Below are positions 42,177 to 52,699 of a stretch of 64,000 nt of DNA, in pieces. Made by a program: the position numbers and the translations under genes. The stretch is from Prorocentrum cordatum (Eukaryota; Sar; Dinophyceae; Prorocentrales; Prorocentraceae). Numbering within the stretch: position 1 is the stretch's first letter; each line of letters starts with the position of its first letter. The DNA is taken from positions 287,873-351,872 of the forward strand of contig CAUYUJ010019593.1 in NCBI GenBank assembly GCA_963575745.1, given 5' to 3'. A model generated the notes under the pieces. It searched no databases and was not told where the DNA came from. It saw only the letters and a list, made by a program, of their open reading frames with translations.

Positions 42177-43240
42177 CTAGCGCGCGGTTGCGGCGCGACG
42201 TTGGCCCCCGCCAAGGAGAGCCGAGGAGTCCCCAGAAGGGGGCCTCGTCTCGTCGGCGCGAGCGTGCAGTTGCGCGCCGCGGTCGGGTGCGCCGCCTGGC
42301 GCCCGCGCAGCTCTTCCGAAGCCGTCGATGACAATTGCCAGGTGTCCGCTCGGAGCTCTGTGCAACGGGATGTGGGCGGTGCCTGGTGGCCGTTGGATCT
42401 GGACGTCGCCGACTCCCGGTCGGATCAGCTCGTGCTGGCCCGTGTCCAGGATCGCGCGCGTGGGCTCTATGCTTCGCGGACCTAGTGGACCAGGCAAGCT
42501 GCTGCCCGATCTTCGGGCGATGCGCGCCGTTGCTCGGCCCAGGTCATCCGCGACGGCTGTGGAAGTGCACGCCTGACTGGTGCGCTCCTCAATCCCGTTG
42601 CCAACCAACTCCGTGGGTGTTCCAAACTCGCTCATGGGAGGCTGCTGCGGCTGGTGCCCCGCCTGCGCGGCTCTGCGGCACAACAGGCATGCGGGCGTTT
42701 CTCCCATGGGATTGGCCCGCGCACCCGGGTTCAGATGGCGCTGAGCTCTCTGGTGGTGAGCGGGGCGCGGCTGCGATGCCTGGGCGGCGCGCTCGCTGGC
42801 CGAATCGTTGGCGGACCACCTGGGAAGTTGGTCGGCCCCACGTCTATGCGGTGGGCCTGGGGGGGACTGCTGTCCCCAGGTGCAGGGGTGCTGGAAGTCA
42901 TCTCGGCCTTTAAAGCGTCTCGTGGAGTGACTGGCGCCCCATCGACCGCGCGTGCTTCGGATGCCGCGCGGGGCGTGGCGGCTACATGGGCGTGCGCGAC
43001 CTCTATGTGACTTGCGCGTTGGGCCCGAGCCTGGTCGCCGCAACATGCTTCTTCCGTTCGCCTCCGGGCGATGCTGAGGCTTGCAGTGGCCCGGGCGTCG
43101 GCGCAGCTCCGGCGGGAACGGCGGCAGCGTTGGGCGATGACCGCGCGCTCCAGCTTGACGTACTCGTCCAATCAGATCCGCGTGGCATCCGCATCCACTT
43201 TTATGCGTGCCTGCAGTTTTTGATTCACCACGCAGGTCCA
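42177..43240 (-). pseudogene. Ty1/copia-like protease region, inactive
   Basis: The minus strand reads HLNPGARANPMGET, then AAQAGHQPQQPPMSE, VGNGIEE, GSSLPGPLGPRSIEPTRAIL, DTGQHELIRPGVGDVQIQ and PPGTAHIPLHRAPSGHLAIV. This order matches the retropepsin-like segment of dinoflagellate copia polyproteins. The catalytic D-P/T/S-G-A appears here as N-P-G-A, with the Asn codon at 42729-42731, so the enzyme should be dead. Upstream (43171-42731, another frame) VKLERAVIAQRCRRSRRSCA may be the preceding linker. No integrase or RT follows within the expected distance, so the element is truncated or was deleted. Family assignment is from memory of the motif order. Confidence 0.58.
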
Positions 43241-43989
43241 CTTGCTGTGGTGGTGGTGGTGCCGCGGCTGGAGGGCAAGCCGTGGCCGTGGCGCTTATCG
43301 GCGGGGCGCGCCCGCGTCGGTGGGCGCGTCATTGTCCCATCTGAACGTCGCGCTCGGTCTTCGAGTGGGCCGCGGCGAACCGTCGGGTCGCGGTCTTGGG
43401 GGCTAAGTCGCGTGTGGCGTTGGTTTTGATCGGCCGCTTTGACAGGGCGGCTTGCGCTGGCCGACCTTGCCGAAGGCAGGCTAGTTGACCGAGCCCGCTG
43501 GCGCGATGTATCGCAGTGCGCTGGTCGTCGGGAACCGCGATCTGGCCCGTGGACAGGACGGTGGCTCCCGCGCTGCGCCGCTGACCGATTATGCTCATCT
43601 CGCGGGGGCCCCGCGGAGCCGCAACCCTGCGTGCTGCGCTGGCCAGGGGGGCGCTCTCTGCCTGCTGATGCGGCCAGCACCTCGGCGGCAGTGGCCGTGC
43701 CTGGGGGTGGCGGCAGCGCCGGTAATTGACGCGGCCCTGAAGACGGCGTCGACGCGTTGAACATCTGAGGTGGTGGTGGAGCGGCCAGCGCGGTAGTGCG
43801 CGCGTGGCCTTGGGCGGTGGTTGGCGAAGCTCGCGCCGCGATGCGCGGGCAGACCAGGGTAGTTGCTGGGGGCCGTCGATGGCCGGCTGCGCTGGCGCGC
43901 TGTCGGCCCCAGCTGCGGCTGAGGAGGACTCTGTGACCGCGGCGACAACTCTTGAGATGCCAGCCAGGGTGTCTTGGTCTAGGGTGCCA

Positions 43990-45420
43990 TCCATGGGTCC
44001 TGAGTCTGCGCGTCTTCCGAACTGACCGCCGCTGCCGCTGCCCAGTGGTGATGATGAGGTGCGTTGAGGGTGCTCTGCACGAAAGTGATATTCGCTTCCA
44101 TATATGCCATGCGTCATGGTAGTGCCGTCGTGTCCTCGGGCATTGCGGCGCCTGCCTCTCTCCTTGCCCGTGAAGCGTATGTCCTTGCTCCGTCCTGTTC
44201 CATTTAAATGCGTCTGATCTACTTGGGCATCTGAGGGTTCCATGAGATATGCGTACTTTTGGGCGCCTTTGCCCTTGCCCTGGCCCTTTCTGGCGAATGT
44301 GCTGTTGGGTTTGATGAATCTACGAACCGTGCGCGTTGGGCTATGCCTGCGTCTGCGCCATTGGCGCGTCGTCGATTTAGCTTGCCAGCGAGGCAAGGGC
44401 TAAGCCTTGGAACTCTGCGGTCTGAAAATTTACCTCTTTGTCTAGGTCAGCATTTGTGTCTGAGGAGGTGCTGCTGACATCGTCGGCCCCGTCCGCGGGC
44501 GCCCGCGCGGCGGCGGGGCATGCCGCCCGCAGTGGCGTGGCGCTCTGCGACGGGTCGGTGGCGTATGTGATGGCGCCTCCGGCGCTGGGGGGCATGGCGG
44601 CGCTGGCTGCCCAAGGGCCGAGGCCCTGGATGTGCCAGGGGCCCGTTGTGGGTGCGTTGTTACTGTTGTTATTGGTCATGCCCGCGAAACGAAGCCTCCG
44701 AACGACGGCGGCGAACGAAGAGCGCTGGCGACGTTGTTTGGCGCATGCTCCACGATGTGGCTCGCGAGCCTGAACATCGTCGTGAGTCAGTTGAACTGAA
44801 GCTCTGTGTTGCCGAGGAGCTTCGGCAGCGTCATGAGTTGACTAACGGAGACGCCGACCGCTCCGAGAAGCAGCCCGCTGTAGCCTTCCCAAGTCATCGT
44901 AGCTCCACCGTCGTACGTAGCCAAGACCGCGAGAGTAGCGCATCGGTGGTCTCGTTGCAGCGCCTCGAGAACTCGAAATGTTCGCGGGTTGCCTGGATAC
45001 GCGACTTCTCTCCCAATGGACCGACATGAATGGCGAGGTTCGCGATGAGGTCGGTCACGGCATTCTCGTGCTGGCCGTGGACCATGCCTCCCTCCATAAT
45101 TTCCGTGAAGCTCATGGAACGCGTGACCCCGCGAGTGGCCCCGCCAAGGTTGAGGATTACGGCAGCGCGCTGCTTATCGCTGTCCATGTCCGCAACGAAC
45201 ACGCTCTACGAGCGCAAAACCAGTACTCAGTGGCGAAATGGATCTGCTGGCTCGCTCTCGACCATGCGGGCGTCTGGCGGGAAGTGATCCCACCGCGTCC
45301 GCCTCCGCCGCCCTGTAGGCCGGCTCCACCAGGCATCGTGCCGGTGAGCCAGAAGGGCGATCACGAAAAATAGGAGGATGCTGCCCAAGCGTCAAACTGG
45401 ATATCCTCCTCGACTGCGGG
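43990..45420 (-). pseudogene. Ty1/copia-like gag, frameshifted
   Basis: From the N-terminal side (high coordinates), 45202-44894 reads DSDKQRAAVILNLGGATRGV, HENAVTDLIANLAIHVGPLG and SRIQATREHFEFSRRCNETT. A second frame then reads TMTWEGYSGLLLGAVGVSVS and FRLASHIVEHAPNNVASALR, with TGA at 44787-44789. A third frame (44340-43990) reads RKGQGKGKGAQKYAYLMEPS, a G-K-G-R-rich stretch, and MTHGIYGSEYHFRAEHPQ. This last is the position of the gag zinc knuckle (C-x2-C-x4-H-x4-C), but the Cys positions are His, Tyr and His (44070-44111). Gag would package the element's RNA into particles. The pieces are in three frames, so no intact protein can be made. Confidence 0.65.
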
Positions 45421-46070
45421 GGCGCTTTTGGGTTGGGCCTGTGCAGGGACGAACTCCATGTCGACCTTTGCGAAATCTTGGTCGTGCTGGCAACCTTGGG
45501 GTGCTCCCCTCGAGTGGTGCGACGTGCTCGCAAGAACGGCCAGCACCGTCGCACAGGTCACGAGGCACGGTATTAGCCCAGGCAAAGCCTCGCGGTCGTG
45601 CCAGGCGTGGAACCACGGCCAAAACGTGTGGGGTTGTGAAGGTTGTAGGGTGTCGTGGCACCCTCCTGGGCAAACACAAACTCCACGGCGCCTTCGGCTG
45701 CTGATGTCCTCACAGCTGGATCCTCACGGGGTCTCGAGCAGTGTTGCTTATCTGTGGGCACTCACGACGAATTACGCGTAGGCTTGCAGAACAGCCACAA
45801 CCACAAGCTGTTCAAATATTGGAGGGTGGCACCCATGCGGAAGTGAAGTGTGAACGTGCGTCCGCATCGCCTTTTGCGCACATTCCTTGGATCGCGAGCT
45901 GGGATCGCTCCCAGCTCCACTACTACCTAGAGTTGCGAGGAGTGGAAGCTTGACAAGAGAACGCATGGCGGCAACAACATGTAGAACTGCTGACTTTTCA
46001 ATCAAGTCACCAATACAATTTGCACGCGCTGGCGCTGCAGCCAAACGGAGGCAGAGTATCAGATTTGAGT
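45421..46070. other. possible 5' flank of the copia element; no gene assigned
   Basis: Minus-strand pieces such as DMEFVPAQAQPKSAPAVEED (about 45470-45410) may be gag N-terminus. No long terminal repeat could be identified on either side by eye. Confidence 0.3.
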
Positions 46071-46140
46071 GAAGACGAGGAGGAGGCGGAGGAGGAGGAG
46101 GAGGACGAGGATGAGGAGGGAGGCGAAGGATGACGAGGAG
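46070..46140. repeat. (GGA)n microsatellite
   Basis: Short GGA/GAGGAC run on the plus strand. Confidence 0.85.
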
Positions 46141-47300
46141 GACGGGGGGGACGTGGGAGGAGAACGACACCCGATGGCGCCTGCCCTCGAAGGGCTGCAG
46201 CCGCATCCGCAGGTCCTCGAACACCATCTGCATCTCCTTGTCGGGCAGGTTCTCGCTGCTCCTGCGCGGGCCGGGTGCTGAGCCCGCTTGGATCGCCAGC
46301 GGTTAATTCAAAGGACAGCTCAGCCGCATCGCTAACTCGCGTGAGGCCCTCGAGGAGGAAACTTATGTCGAGCCTCGACTCACTTTGTCCAGAAACGGGG
46401 TGCCTGATGGGGTTGCGCGCGTGGGTGCGCTCCAAAAAAAAGGTTTCGACAGCTGCGGACCGCACGGGATCCGCAGAGGGGGCGGGAGCAACAGGGAGGG
46501 TGCCCCGAGATTTGCACGTCGCCTCTCTTTCGCATCGGGCGGTGTCACCCTGTCTCCGGCCCTGGGACCCTCTCAGATCGATCTGTCTCGAGAGATGCCG
46601 CAGAAAAGGTAGGGTCTAGAGCTCTGGCTGTGATTTTCCACGGTGTTGCGTTTTTTTCCCCATTCGTCGGATCTCCAGGGAGATCGGTGGGGGGAGGGAA
46701 GAAGGGCGCGAGCAAGAGAAACGGGAAAGAGGAAATAGGGGGAACGAGCCCCGCAAGAGGCCCCTCAAAAGGCCTCCAAAGAGGACCTCCTGAAGGGGCC
46801 GGGAGCCGAATGAGGGGGACACACGTCGGGGAGGGAGCGAGTATGAGATCGACTGCGAAATATGTGTACCTCACAAATGTTATGGGAACCGAAGGAGGGG
46901 GAAACGTCGGGGAGGGATCGAGCATGATATCGACTACAGCATGGATGGAGCTCAGAATGTTTTTTTTTTCGTCGAGTGGCAGCAAGTAGATTTCATGTTT
47001 GTAGATCTGCGCCCTGCGCACTCTCTTTCCTCCATATCCGGCGAGACAGCGATTTTGGTGTACATCGATCCTGTGGTCGATCTCTTAGTCGAAGGGAAGG
47101 AGGGCGCGAGCAAGAGGGAGGGGGGTACATCGATCCTGTGGTCGATCTCTTAGTCGAAGGGAAGGAGGGCGCGAGCAAGAGAGGGAGGGGGCGCGAGCAA
47201 GCGGGAGGCGGCCGGCGGCCCCAAGAGGGGGCCCCCCCCAGCATGGCCCGCAGGGGCCCGCGGCCCAGCGAACCACAGCCCTCCCCGCCATGCGCTCTCA
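46141..47300. repeat. GC-rich region with small tandem duplications
   Basis: A 65-bp direct duplication (GTACATCGATCCTGTGGTCG) starts at 47060 and 47125. CGTCGGGGAGGGAGCGAGTA at 46823 is echoed by CGTCGGGGAGGGATCGAGCA at 46908. AAGAGGCC-family words occur at 46745-46800. No gene is recognised. Confidence 0.6.
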
Positions 47301-47304
47301 ATCA

Positions 47305-47410
47305 TAGCTGCCCCGATACGCAACACGCAGCACGCAGCGTATTGGTACGGAGCTCAACACGCAGGCTGAAAACGCAGGTCCGACGCAGCACGGGCGTATC
47401 GAGGCAACTA
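47305..47410. mobile_element. MITE with TA target duplication, copy 2
   Basis: Begins TA-GCTGCCCCGATACGC and ends GCGTATCGAGGCAAC-TA; inverted ends match at 13 of 15 bases. At 106 bp it is an internally shortened relative of 19790-19971, same orientation. Confidence 0.65.
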
Positions 47411-48760
47411 AGCTCCCAATCCGAGGAGGGGAACGAAAACATGCTCGACTTACCCCCAAACTGATGTGCTCGTCTAATTTGAAACAGTTGCGTCGACTAC
47501 TCGTAGATCTGCGTCACGTTCTGCGCATGTGTCGTCGATTCGCCGAACATTTGAACTTTTGTGTGTCTCAATTCTGTAGCCGAGCACTTTTGGGTGTATC
47601 AATTCTGTAGCCCTCTCCTATTCGACCCATAGCGGTTGGCCAGAACCACGGTTGGGAACGCGCTCGTCGTGCGACAATTAGAAAAGCTGAGTGAGGAACG
47701 AAGGGGGCTTTCCTGGCCATGGCGATCTACGGCCACGGGGAAGCTTCCCGACCTGGACCTCTGGAGCGGCCCGGAATCCAGAGAGCCCCTCCCGAGGCTA
47801 CAGATTTCCCCCTTGAGCTCTCTGCAGTCCTGACGGCCAGTGTCGCCTGCTCACCTCCCTTCAGCAGCTTCCACCGCAGGTAGTCCAGGATGCCACCAGG
47901 GTGGCCCACGTGGCCAGACAGTGCCAAGACGGCCTCAAGGTGGCCCAAGAAGGGGCCCCATGAAGGATCCCACGATTACCTCCAAGATGGCCATCGGCGC
48001 CTCAAGAGAGCACCACGCACTGCCCCCCCGTGGCCCAAAGCAGTCGAAAGACCCGCGGGATCCCGTACTTTCCCTATCCCGCGAGGGATGGGAAAACTGC
48101 CAATGCCCAAAGTTGGCGCGCCCCACGGGATGCCCTTACGCGCGCGCGCGCGTACACCACATCTCGAGAGACAGCCCCCAAGGGGCACCCTCGCGCCCAC
48201 AGAAGGCTGCCCCCCCCCCCCCCCCCACACACACAGATCTCTAGGCTTCCAAGTCGTTCGGCTCCGTGTGGCCCCGAGAGGGCCTCGGAGAACCCAGGAT
48301 GATCAGGAGCAGCAGACGGAGGGACACTCCAATGTCCCAGGCTCGTCAGCGATGGCATCAAGAGCAGCAGCAGCAGCAACAGCTGGGCGTCCCTGGGAAC
48401 TGCCGCGGCTGTGGCCGCTGAGATCCGACGTCGCGAAACATTTGGAACGTCGTCACAAATCACGATCGGGACCCTCGACCTCTTCTTTTTGTGACGTTTT
48501 GCTAGCCGGATCGATCTGTGATGGTCTTAGGGCCCGAAGCTGGGCGAAGACTCTCAGCGTGAAGCAAAAACCGCAACGCCAAGGTCTCAGGGGCGGCTGT
48601 GCCAGAAGCTACCAGCCTGAAGCATAACACTGTCCCCGCGCTCGGCACCACCTCGCCTCCATGCCGATCTTGAAGATCCCCTGAGTCTCTGAGGACTCAT
48701 CCCTACGATTGTCATCGCCTTTTGGGCTGTCGATCTGAAGGATGGGGGTGCATGCCGATC
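47411..48760. other. no recognised gene; includes an AAGATGGCC block and a C run
   Basis: 47900-48030 contains GCCAAGACGGCCTCAAGGTG-type words of the minisatellite family. A run of C (48210-48226) leads into ACACACAC. (CAG)n-like AGCAGCAGC at 48362-48380. No coding bias. Confidence 0.4.
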
Positions 48761-48763
48761 GGA

Positions 48764-48885
48764 AGAGGAAGGCTAGTAAACCATGAAGCAGGAAGGCGGA
48801 TCAAGCAGATCGGGGTCAGGCCCTCCATGAGAACAAAGAAACACAAGCAAGAAGAAATTCCAACGACCGGCGTGTAAGCTCGAGG
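48764..48885. repeat. dispersed repeat A, copy 2
   Basis: CATGAAGCAGGAAGGCGGAT, GGTCAGGCCCTCC, AAGAAACACA and CAACGACCGGCGTGTA match 20113-20290 in order. Confidence 0.6.
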
Positions 48886-48888
48886 CTT

Positions 48889-48932
48889 GCCAAGACTTCA
48901 ATCGGGCCAGTCCCCCTACAGGGGGATTTTCG
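48889..48932. repeat. dispersed repeat C with small palindrome, copy 1
   Basis: CTTCAATCGGGCCAGTCCCC followed by CTACAGGGGGAT contains the hairpin TCCCCC-TACA-GGGGGA. A copy in inverted orientation lies at 53143-53187. Confidence 0.6.
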
Positions 48933-49002
48933 AGGAAAAATGAGAAATACCCAAAAAATGCCCCAAAAAGGTAAACAAATATTCAAAAAAACAATCCCCA
49001 GA

Positions 49003-49345
49003 GTATTTTTCCCCATATCCTAAGATGGGGTTCTTGTTATTACTTGGACGCCTCCTACTCCTTCTCCCTCCTCCTCCTCTTTCCTCCTCCCCTCCTGTTG
49101 GACTTACTCATACTCAGACTTGCTCATACTCAGACTTACTCATACACAGACTTACTCATACTCAGACTTACTCATACTCAGACCTACTCATACTCAGACT
49201 TACTCACACTCAGACATACTCATACACAGACTTACTCATACACAGACTTACTCACACCCAGACGTACTCATACACAGACTCACTCATACCCAGACTTACT
49301 CATACACAGTATTAGTCATACTCAGACTTCGCTTGGAGAGCAGAT
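49003..49345. repeat. composite satellite block 1: leader plus 16-bp repeats
   Basis: The leader contains the hairpin CCCCAT...ATGGGG (49011-49030) and TTGTTATTACTTGGACGCCT, then a CT-rich run, then about 15 units of TTACTCATACACAGAC, period 16. All frames read THTQTYSYSDLL because 16 is coprime to 3. Confidence 0.92.
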
Positions 49346-49976
49346 TGTGAGGATGTCTCAGGCGGGGCGCTGGTTTCAGCACCCCTAAGGGGAGCCGCCA
49401 GGGGTGTTTGCACGGGCTCGTTCGCGGCCATTTTGTGGGGATGTCTCAGGCGGTTTGCTTGTTTCTGGGCTCAACATCCTTCGCTTGGAGAGCAGATTGT
49501 GAGGATGTCTCAGGCGGGGCGCTGGTTTCAGCACCCCTAAGGGGAGCCGCCAGGGGTGGTTGCACGGGCTCGTTCGCGGCCATTTTGTGGGGATGTCTCA
49601 GGCGGTTTGCTTGTTTCTGGGCCCAACATCCTTCGCTTTCGGAGCAGATTTGGAGGATGTCTCGAGCGAGGCGCTCATTTTCACCCCCCAGGTGGGCCAG
49701 ATTTTGAGGATGTCTCGATCGGTTTGCTTGTTTTGGTGGCCAGGCTCGTGGCCCTAAGGGGAGCCGCCAGGGGTGGTTGCACGGGCTCGTTCGCGGCCAT
49801 TTTGTGGGGATGTCTCAGGCGGTTTGCTTGTTTCTGGGCCCAATATCCTTCGCTTTCGGAGCAGATTTGGAGGATGTCTCGAGCGAGGCGCTCATGTTCA
49901 CCCCCCAGGTGGGCCAGATTTTGAGGATGTCTCGAACGGTTTGCTTGTTTTGGTGGCCAGGCTCGTGGGCGCAGAT
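49340..49976. repeat. 152-bp satellite, array 1, with variant units
   Basis: GGGGATGTCTCAGGCGGTTT recurs at about 49437, 49589 and 49806. The third unit is separated by an inserted variant block (GGAGGATGTCTCGAGCGAGG) seen twice, at about 49652 and 49869. Confidence 0.9.
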
Positions 49977-49979
49977 TCT

Positions 49980-50235
49980 TCTCAGGATGCCACAGGAGGC
50001 TCCAACATGCTCCAGGAGGCCCCAGGAGACCACATGAGGTCCCAGGAGGCATCAGGAGGCCACAGACAAACTCAAGAGGCCACAGGATGTCCCAAGAGGC
50101 TCCAGGAGGCCCCAGGAAGCTCCAGAAGGCCTCAGGAAACCACAGGAGGCCCCAGGAGGCAACAGGAAGCGCCAGGAGGCCTCGGAAGGCAACAGGAGGC
50201 CCCGAGAGGCCCCAGGAGCAGGAGGCCTCAGAAGG
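49980..50235. repeat. CAGGAGGCCC minisatellite
   Basis: About 25 units of a 9-12 bp CCCAGGAGGC word; a smaller block recurs at 50525-50610. Related to the AAGAGGCC family by composition. Confidence 0.85.
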
Positions 50236-50267
50236 CAACAGGAGTGGCTCCAATCCCATGTGTTTTA

Positions 50268-50525
50268 CGTATGCTCCTATCGATTGGGCCTCACCTGGAG
50301 CACGATTCTTTGATGTTCTACGTATGTTTCTATAGATGGTCCTTCTCCTGTGTACACAATCCTAAATGTTTTACTCATGTTCCTATATATTGGGCCTCTC
50401 CTGGGGCACGAGTCCTTGGTGTTTTACGCGTGTTCCTATAGATTGCCCTTCTCCTGTGGCTCTAATCCGCAATGTTTTATGTACGTCTGTTGCTGTAGAT
50501 TGCGCCTCTCCTGGGGCACGAAACC
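50268..50525. repeat. 53-bp tandem repeat
   Basis: ATGTTTTACGTATGCTCCTA (50276) recurs with changes at 50313, 50367, 50420 and 50473, joined by GGGCCTCTCCTGGGGCACGA. About five units. Confidence 0.82.
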
Positions 50526-50614
50526 TTCCTAGGAGGTCCCAGGAGGTCCCAAGAGGCTCCTGGAGACCCCAGGAAGCCCCAGTAGGTTTCAGGAGGCCCC
50601 AGGAGGCCCCAGGC

Positions 50615-50825
50615 TCATGCACAGAGACGCGCTTGTACTACTGAGGCTCAGTCACACTCCAATTCATTCGCAATTAGATTGATGTCCAGACCGTCACAAC
50701 TGAAGCCCGTTACTATTCGAAAGCTCTTGCGCGTAGACATTCACGGCGGACAGGTCCATGCGAGTAGATGCACATATGGGGAGCTCCACGCAGTGAATAA
50801 TTTGATTATTTTTTGATTATTTTGG
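50615..50825. other. single-copy spacer with a dispersed word
   Basis: GATGCACATATGGGGAGCTC-CACGCAGTGA-TAATTT at 50767 recurs at 53093. Nothing else recognised. Confidence 0.45.
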
Positions 50826-51312
50826 GGGTATTTCCCCATATCCTAAGATGGGGTTCTTGTTATTACTTGGACGCCTCCTACTCCTTCTTCTTCTCCCTCC
50901 TCCTCTTTTCTCCTCCCCTCCTGTCGGACTTACTCATACTCACACTTGCTCATACTCAGACTTACTCATACACAGACTTACTCATACTCAGATTTACTCA
51001 TACTCAGACCTACTCATACTCAGACTTACTCATACTCAGACATACTCATACACAGACTTACTCATGCACAGACTTACTCATACCCAGACGTACTCATACA
51101 CAGACTTACTCATACCCAGACTTACTCATACACAGTATTACTCATACTCAGACTTACTCATACCCAGACGTACACATACACAGACTTTCTCATACACAGA
51201 CCTACTCATACCCAGACTTACTCATACACAGACTTACTCATACACAGACTTACTCATACTCAGGCATACTCATACTCAGACCTACTCATACTCAGACTTA
51301 CTCAACACACAT
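50826..51312. repeat. composite satellite block 2: leader plus 16-bp repeats
   Basis: Same leader as 49003 (hairpin at 50834-50853, then TTGTTATTACTTGGACGCCT), then about 23 units of the 16-bp TTACTCATACWCAGAC repeat. Confidence 0.92.
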
Positions 51313-52362
51313 CAGATTTGGAGGATGTCTCAAGCGGGGCGCTGGTTTCAGCACCCCTAAGGGGGGCCGCCAGGGGTGGTTGCACGGGCTCGTTCGCGGC
51401 CATTTTGTGGGGATGTCTCAGGCGGTTTGCTTGTTTCTGGGCCCAACATCCTTCGCTTGGAGAGCAGATTGTGAGGATGTCTCAGGCGGGGCGCTGGTTT
51501 CAGCACCCCTAAGGGGAGCCGCCAGGGGTGGTTGCACGGGCTCGTTCGCGGCCATTTTGTGGGGATGTCTCAGGCGGTTTGCTTGTTTCTGGGCTCAACA
51601 TCCTTCGCTTGGAGAGCAGATTGTGAGGATGTCTCAGGCGGGGCGCTGGTTTCAGCACCCCTAAGGGGAGCCGCCAGGGGTGGTTGCACGGGCTCGTTCG
51701 CGGCCATTTTGTGGGGATGTCTCAGGCGGTTTGCTTGTTTCTGGGCCCAACATCCTTCGCTTGGAGAGCAGATTGTGAGGATGTCTCAGGCGGGGCGCTG
51801 GTTTCAGCACCCCTAAGGGGAGCCGCCAGGGGTGGTTGCACGGGCTCGTTCGCGGCCATTTTGTGGGGATGTCTCAGGCGGTTTGCTTGTTTCTGGGCCC
51901 AACATCCTTCGCTTGGAGAGCAGATTGTGAGGATGTCTCAGGCGGGGCGCTGGTTTCAGCACCCCTAAGGGGAGCCGCCAGGGGTGGTTGCACGGGCTCG
52001 TTCGCGGCCATTTTGTGGGGATGTCTCAGGCGGTTTGCTTGTTTCTGGGCTCAACATCCTTCGCTTGGAGAGCAGATTGTGAGGATGTCTCAGGCGGGGC
52101 GCTGGTTTCAGCACCCCTAAGGGGAGCCGCCAGGGGTGGTTGCACGGGCTCGTTCGCGGCCATTTTGTGGGGATGTCTCAGGCGGTTTGCTTGTTTCTGG
52201 GCTCAACATCCTTCGCTTGGAGAGCAGATTGTGACGATGTCTCAGCGGGGCGCTGGTTTCAGCACCCCTAAGGGGAGCCGCCAGGGGTGGTTGCACGGGC
52301 ACGTTCGCGGCCATATTGTGGGGATGTCTCAGGCGGTTCGCTTGTTTCTGGGCTCAACAGGG
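51312..52362. repeat. 152-bp satellite, array 2, seven units
   Basis: GGGGATGTCTCAGGCGGTTT occurs at about 51410, 51562, 51714, 51866, 52018, 52170 and 52321, spacing 152. Units are nearly identical, implying recent homogenisation; the last two carry small changes. Each contains CCCCTAAGGGGAGCCGCCAG, where CCCCTAAGGGG is a short palindrome. Confidence 0.95.
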
Positions 52363-52369
52363 AGGGAAA

Positions 52370-52595
52370 TGACAGGAACGAGGATGAGGAGGAGGAACAG
52401 GAGGAGGAGGAGGAGGCGGGGGATCGTGAGGAAGGGCATGGGGGTGCGGAGGGGGAGGGGGAGCAGGAGGATGAGGAGGAGGAGCAGGAGCAGGAGAAGG
52501 GAGGGGGCGGAGGAACAGGAGGAGGAGGAGGAGGAGGAGGAGGAGGAGGAGGAGGAGGAGGAGGAGGAGGAAGAGGAGGAGGAGGGCGCTTTGCT
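52370..52595. repeat. (GGA)n-rich tract
   Basis: GGA triplets with GAGCAG and GGGGA interruptions; it starts directly where the 152-bp array ends. Confidence 0.92.
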
Positions 52596-52639
52596 CGAAG
52601 GTCCTTGACGCGAGCAAAACGTTTGTTCCGAAGTCCAGG

Positions 52640-52694
52640 ACATATATATATATATATATGTGTATATATATATATATGTATATATATATATGTA
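52640..52694. repeat. (TA)n microsatellite
   Basis: TATATATA runs with three TGTA interruptions. Confidence 0.95.
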
Positions 52695-52699
52695 CTCAT

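Noticed and set aside
51532-52120. Identical 94-codon frames every 152 bases
   Set aside because: They are products of the 152-bp satellite, which is not a multiple of three and has no start or codon bias.
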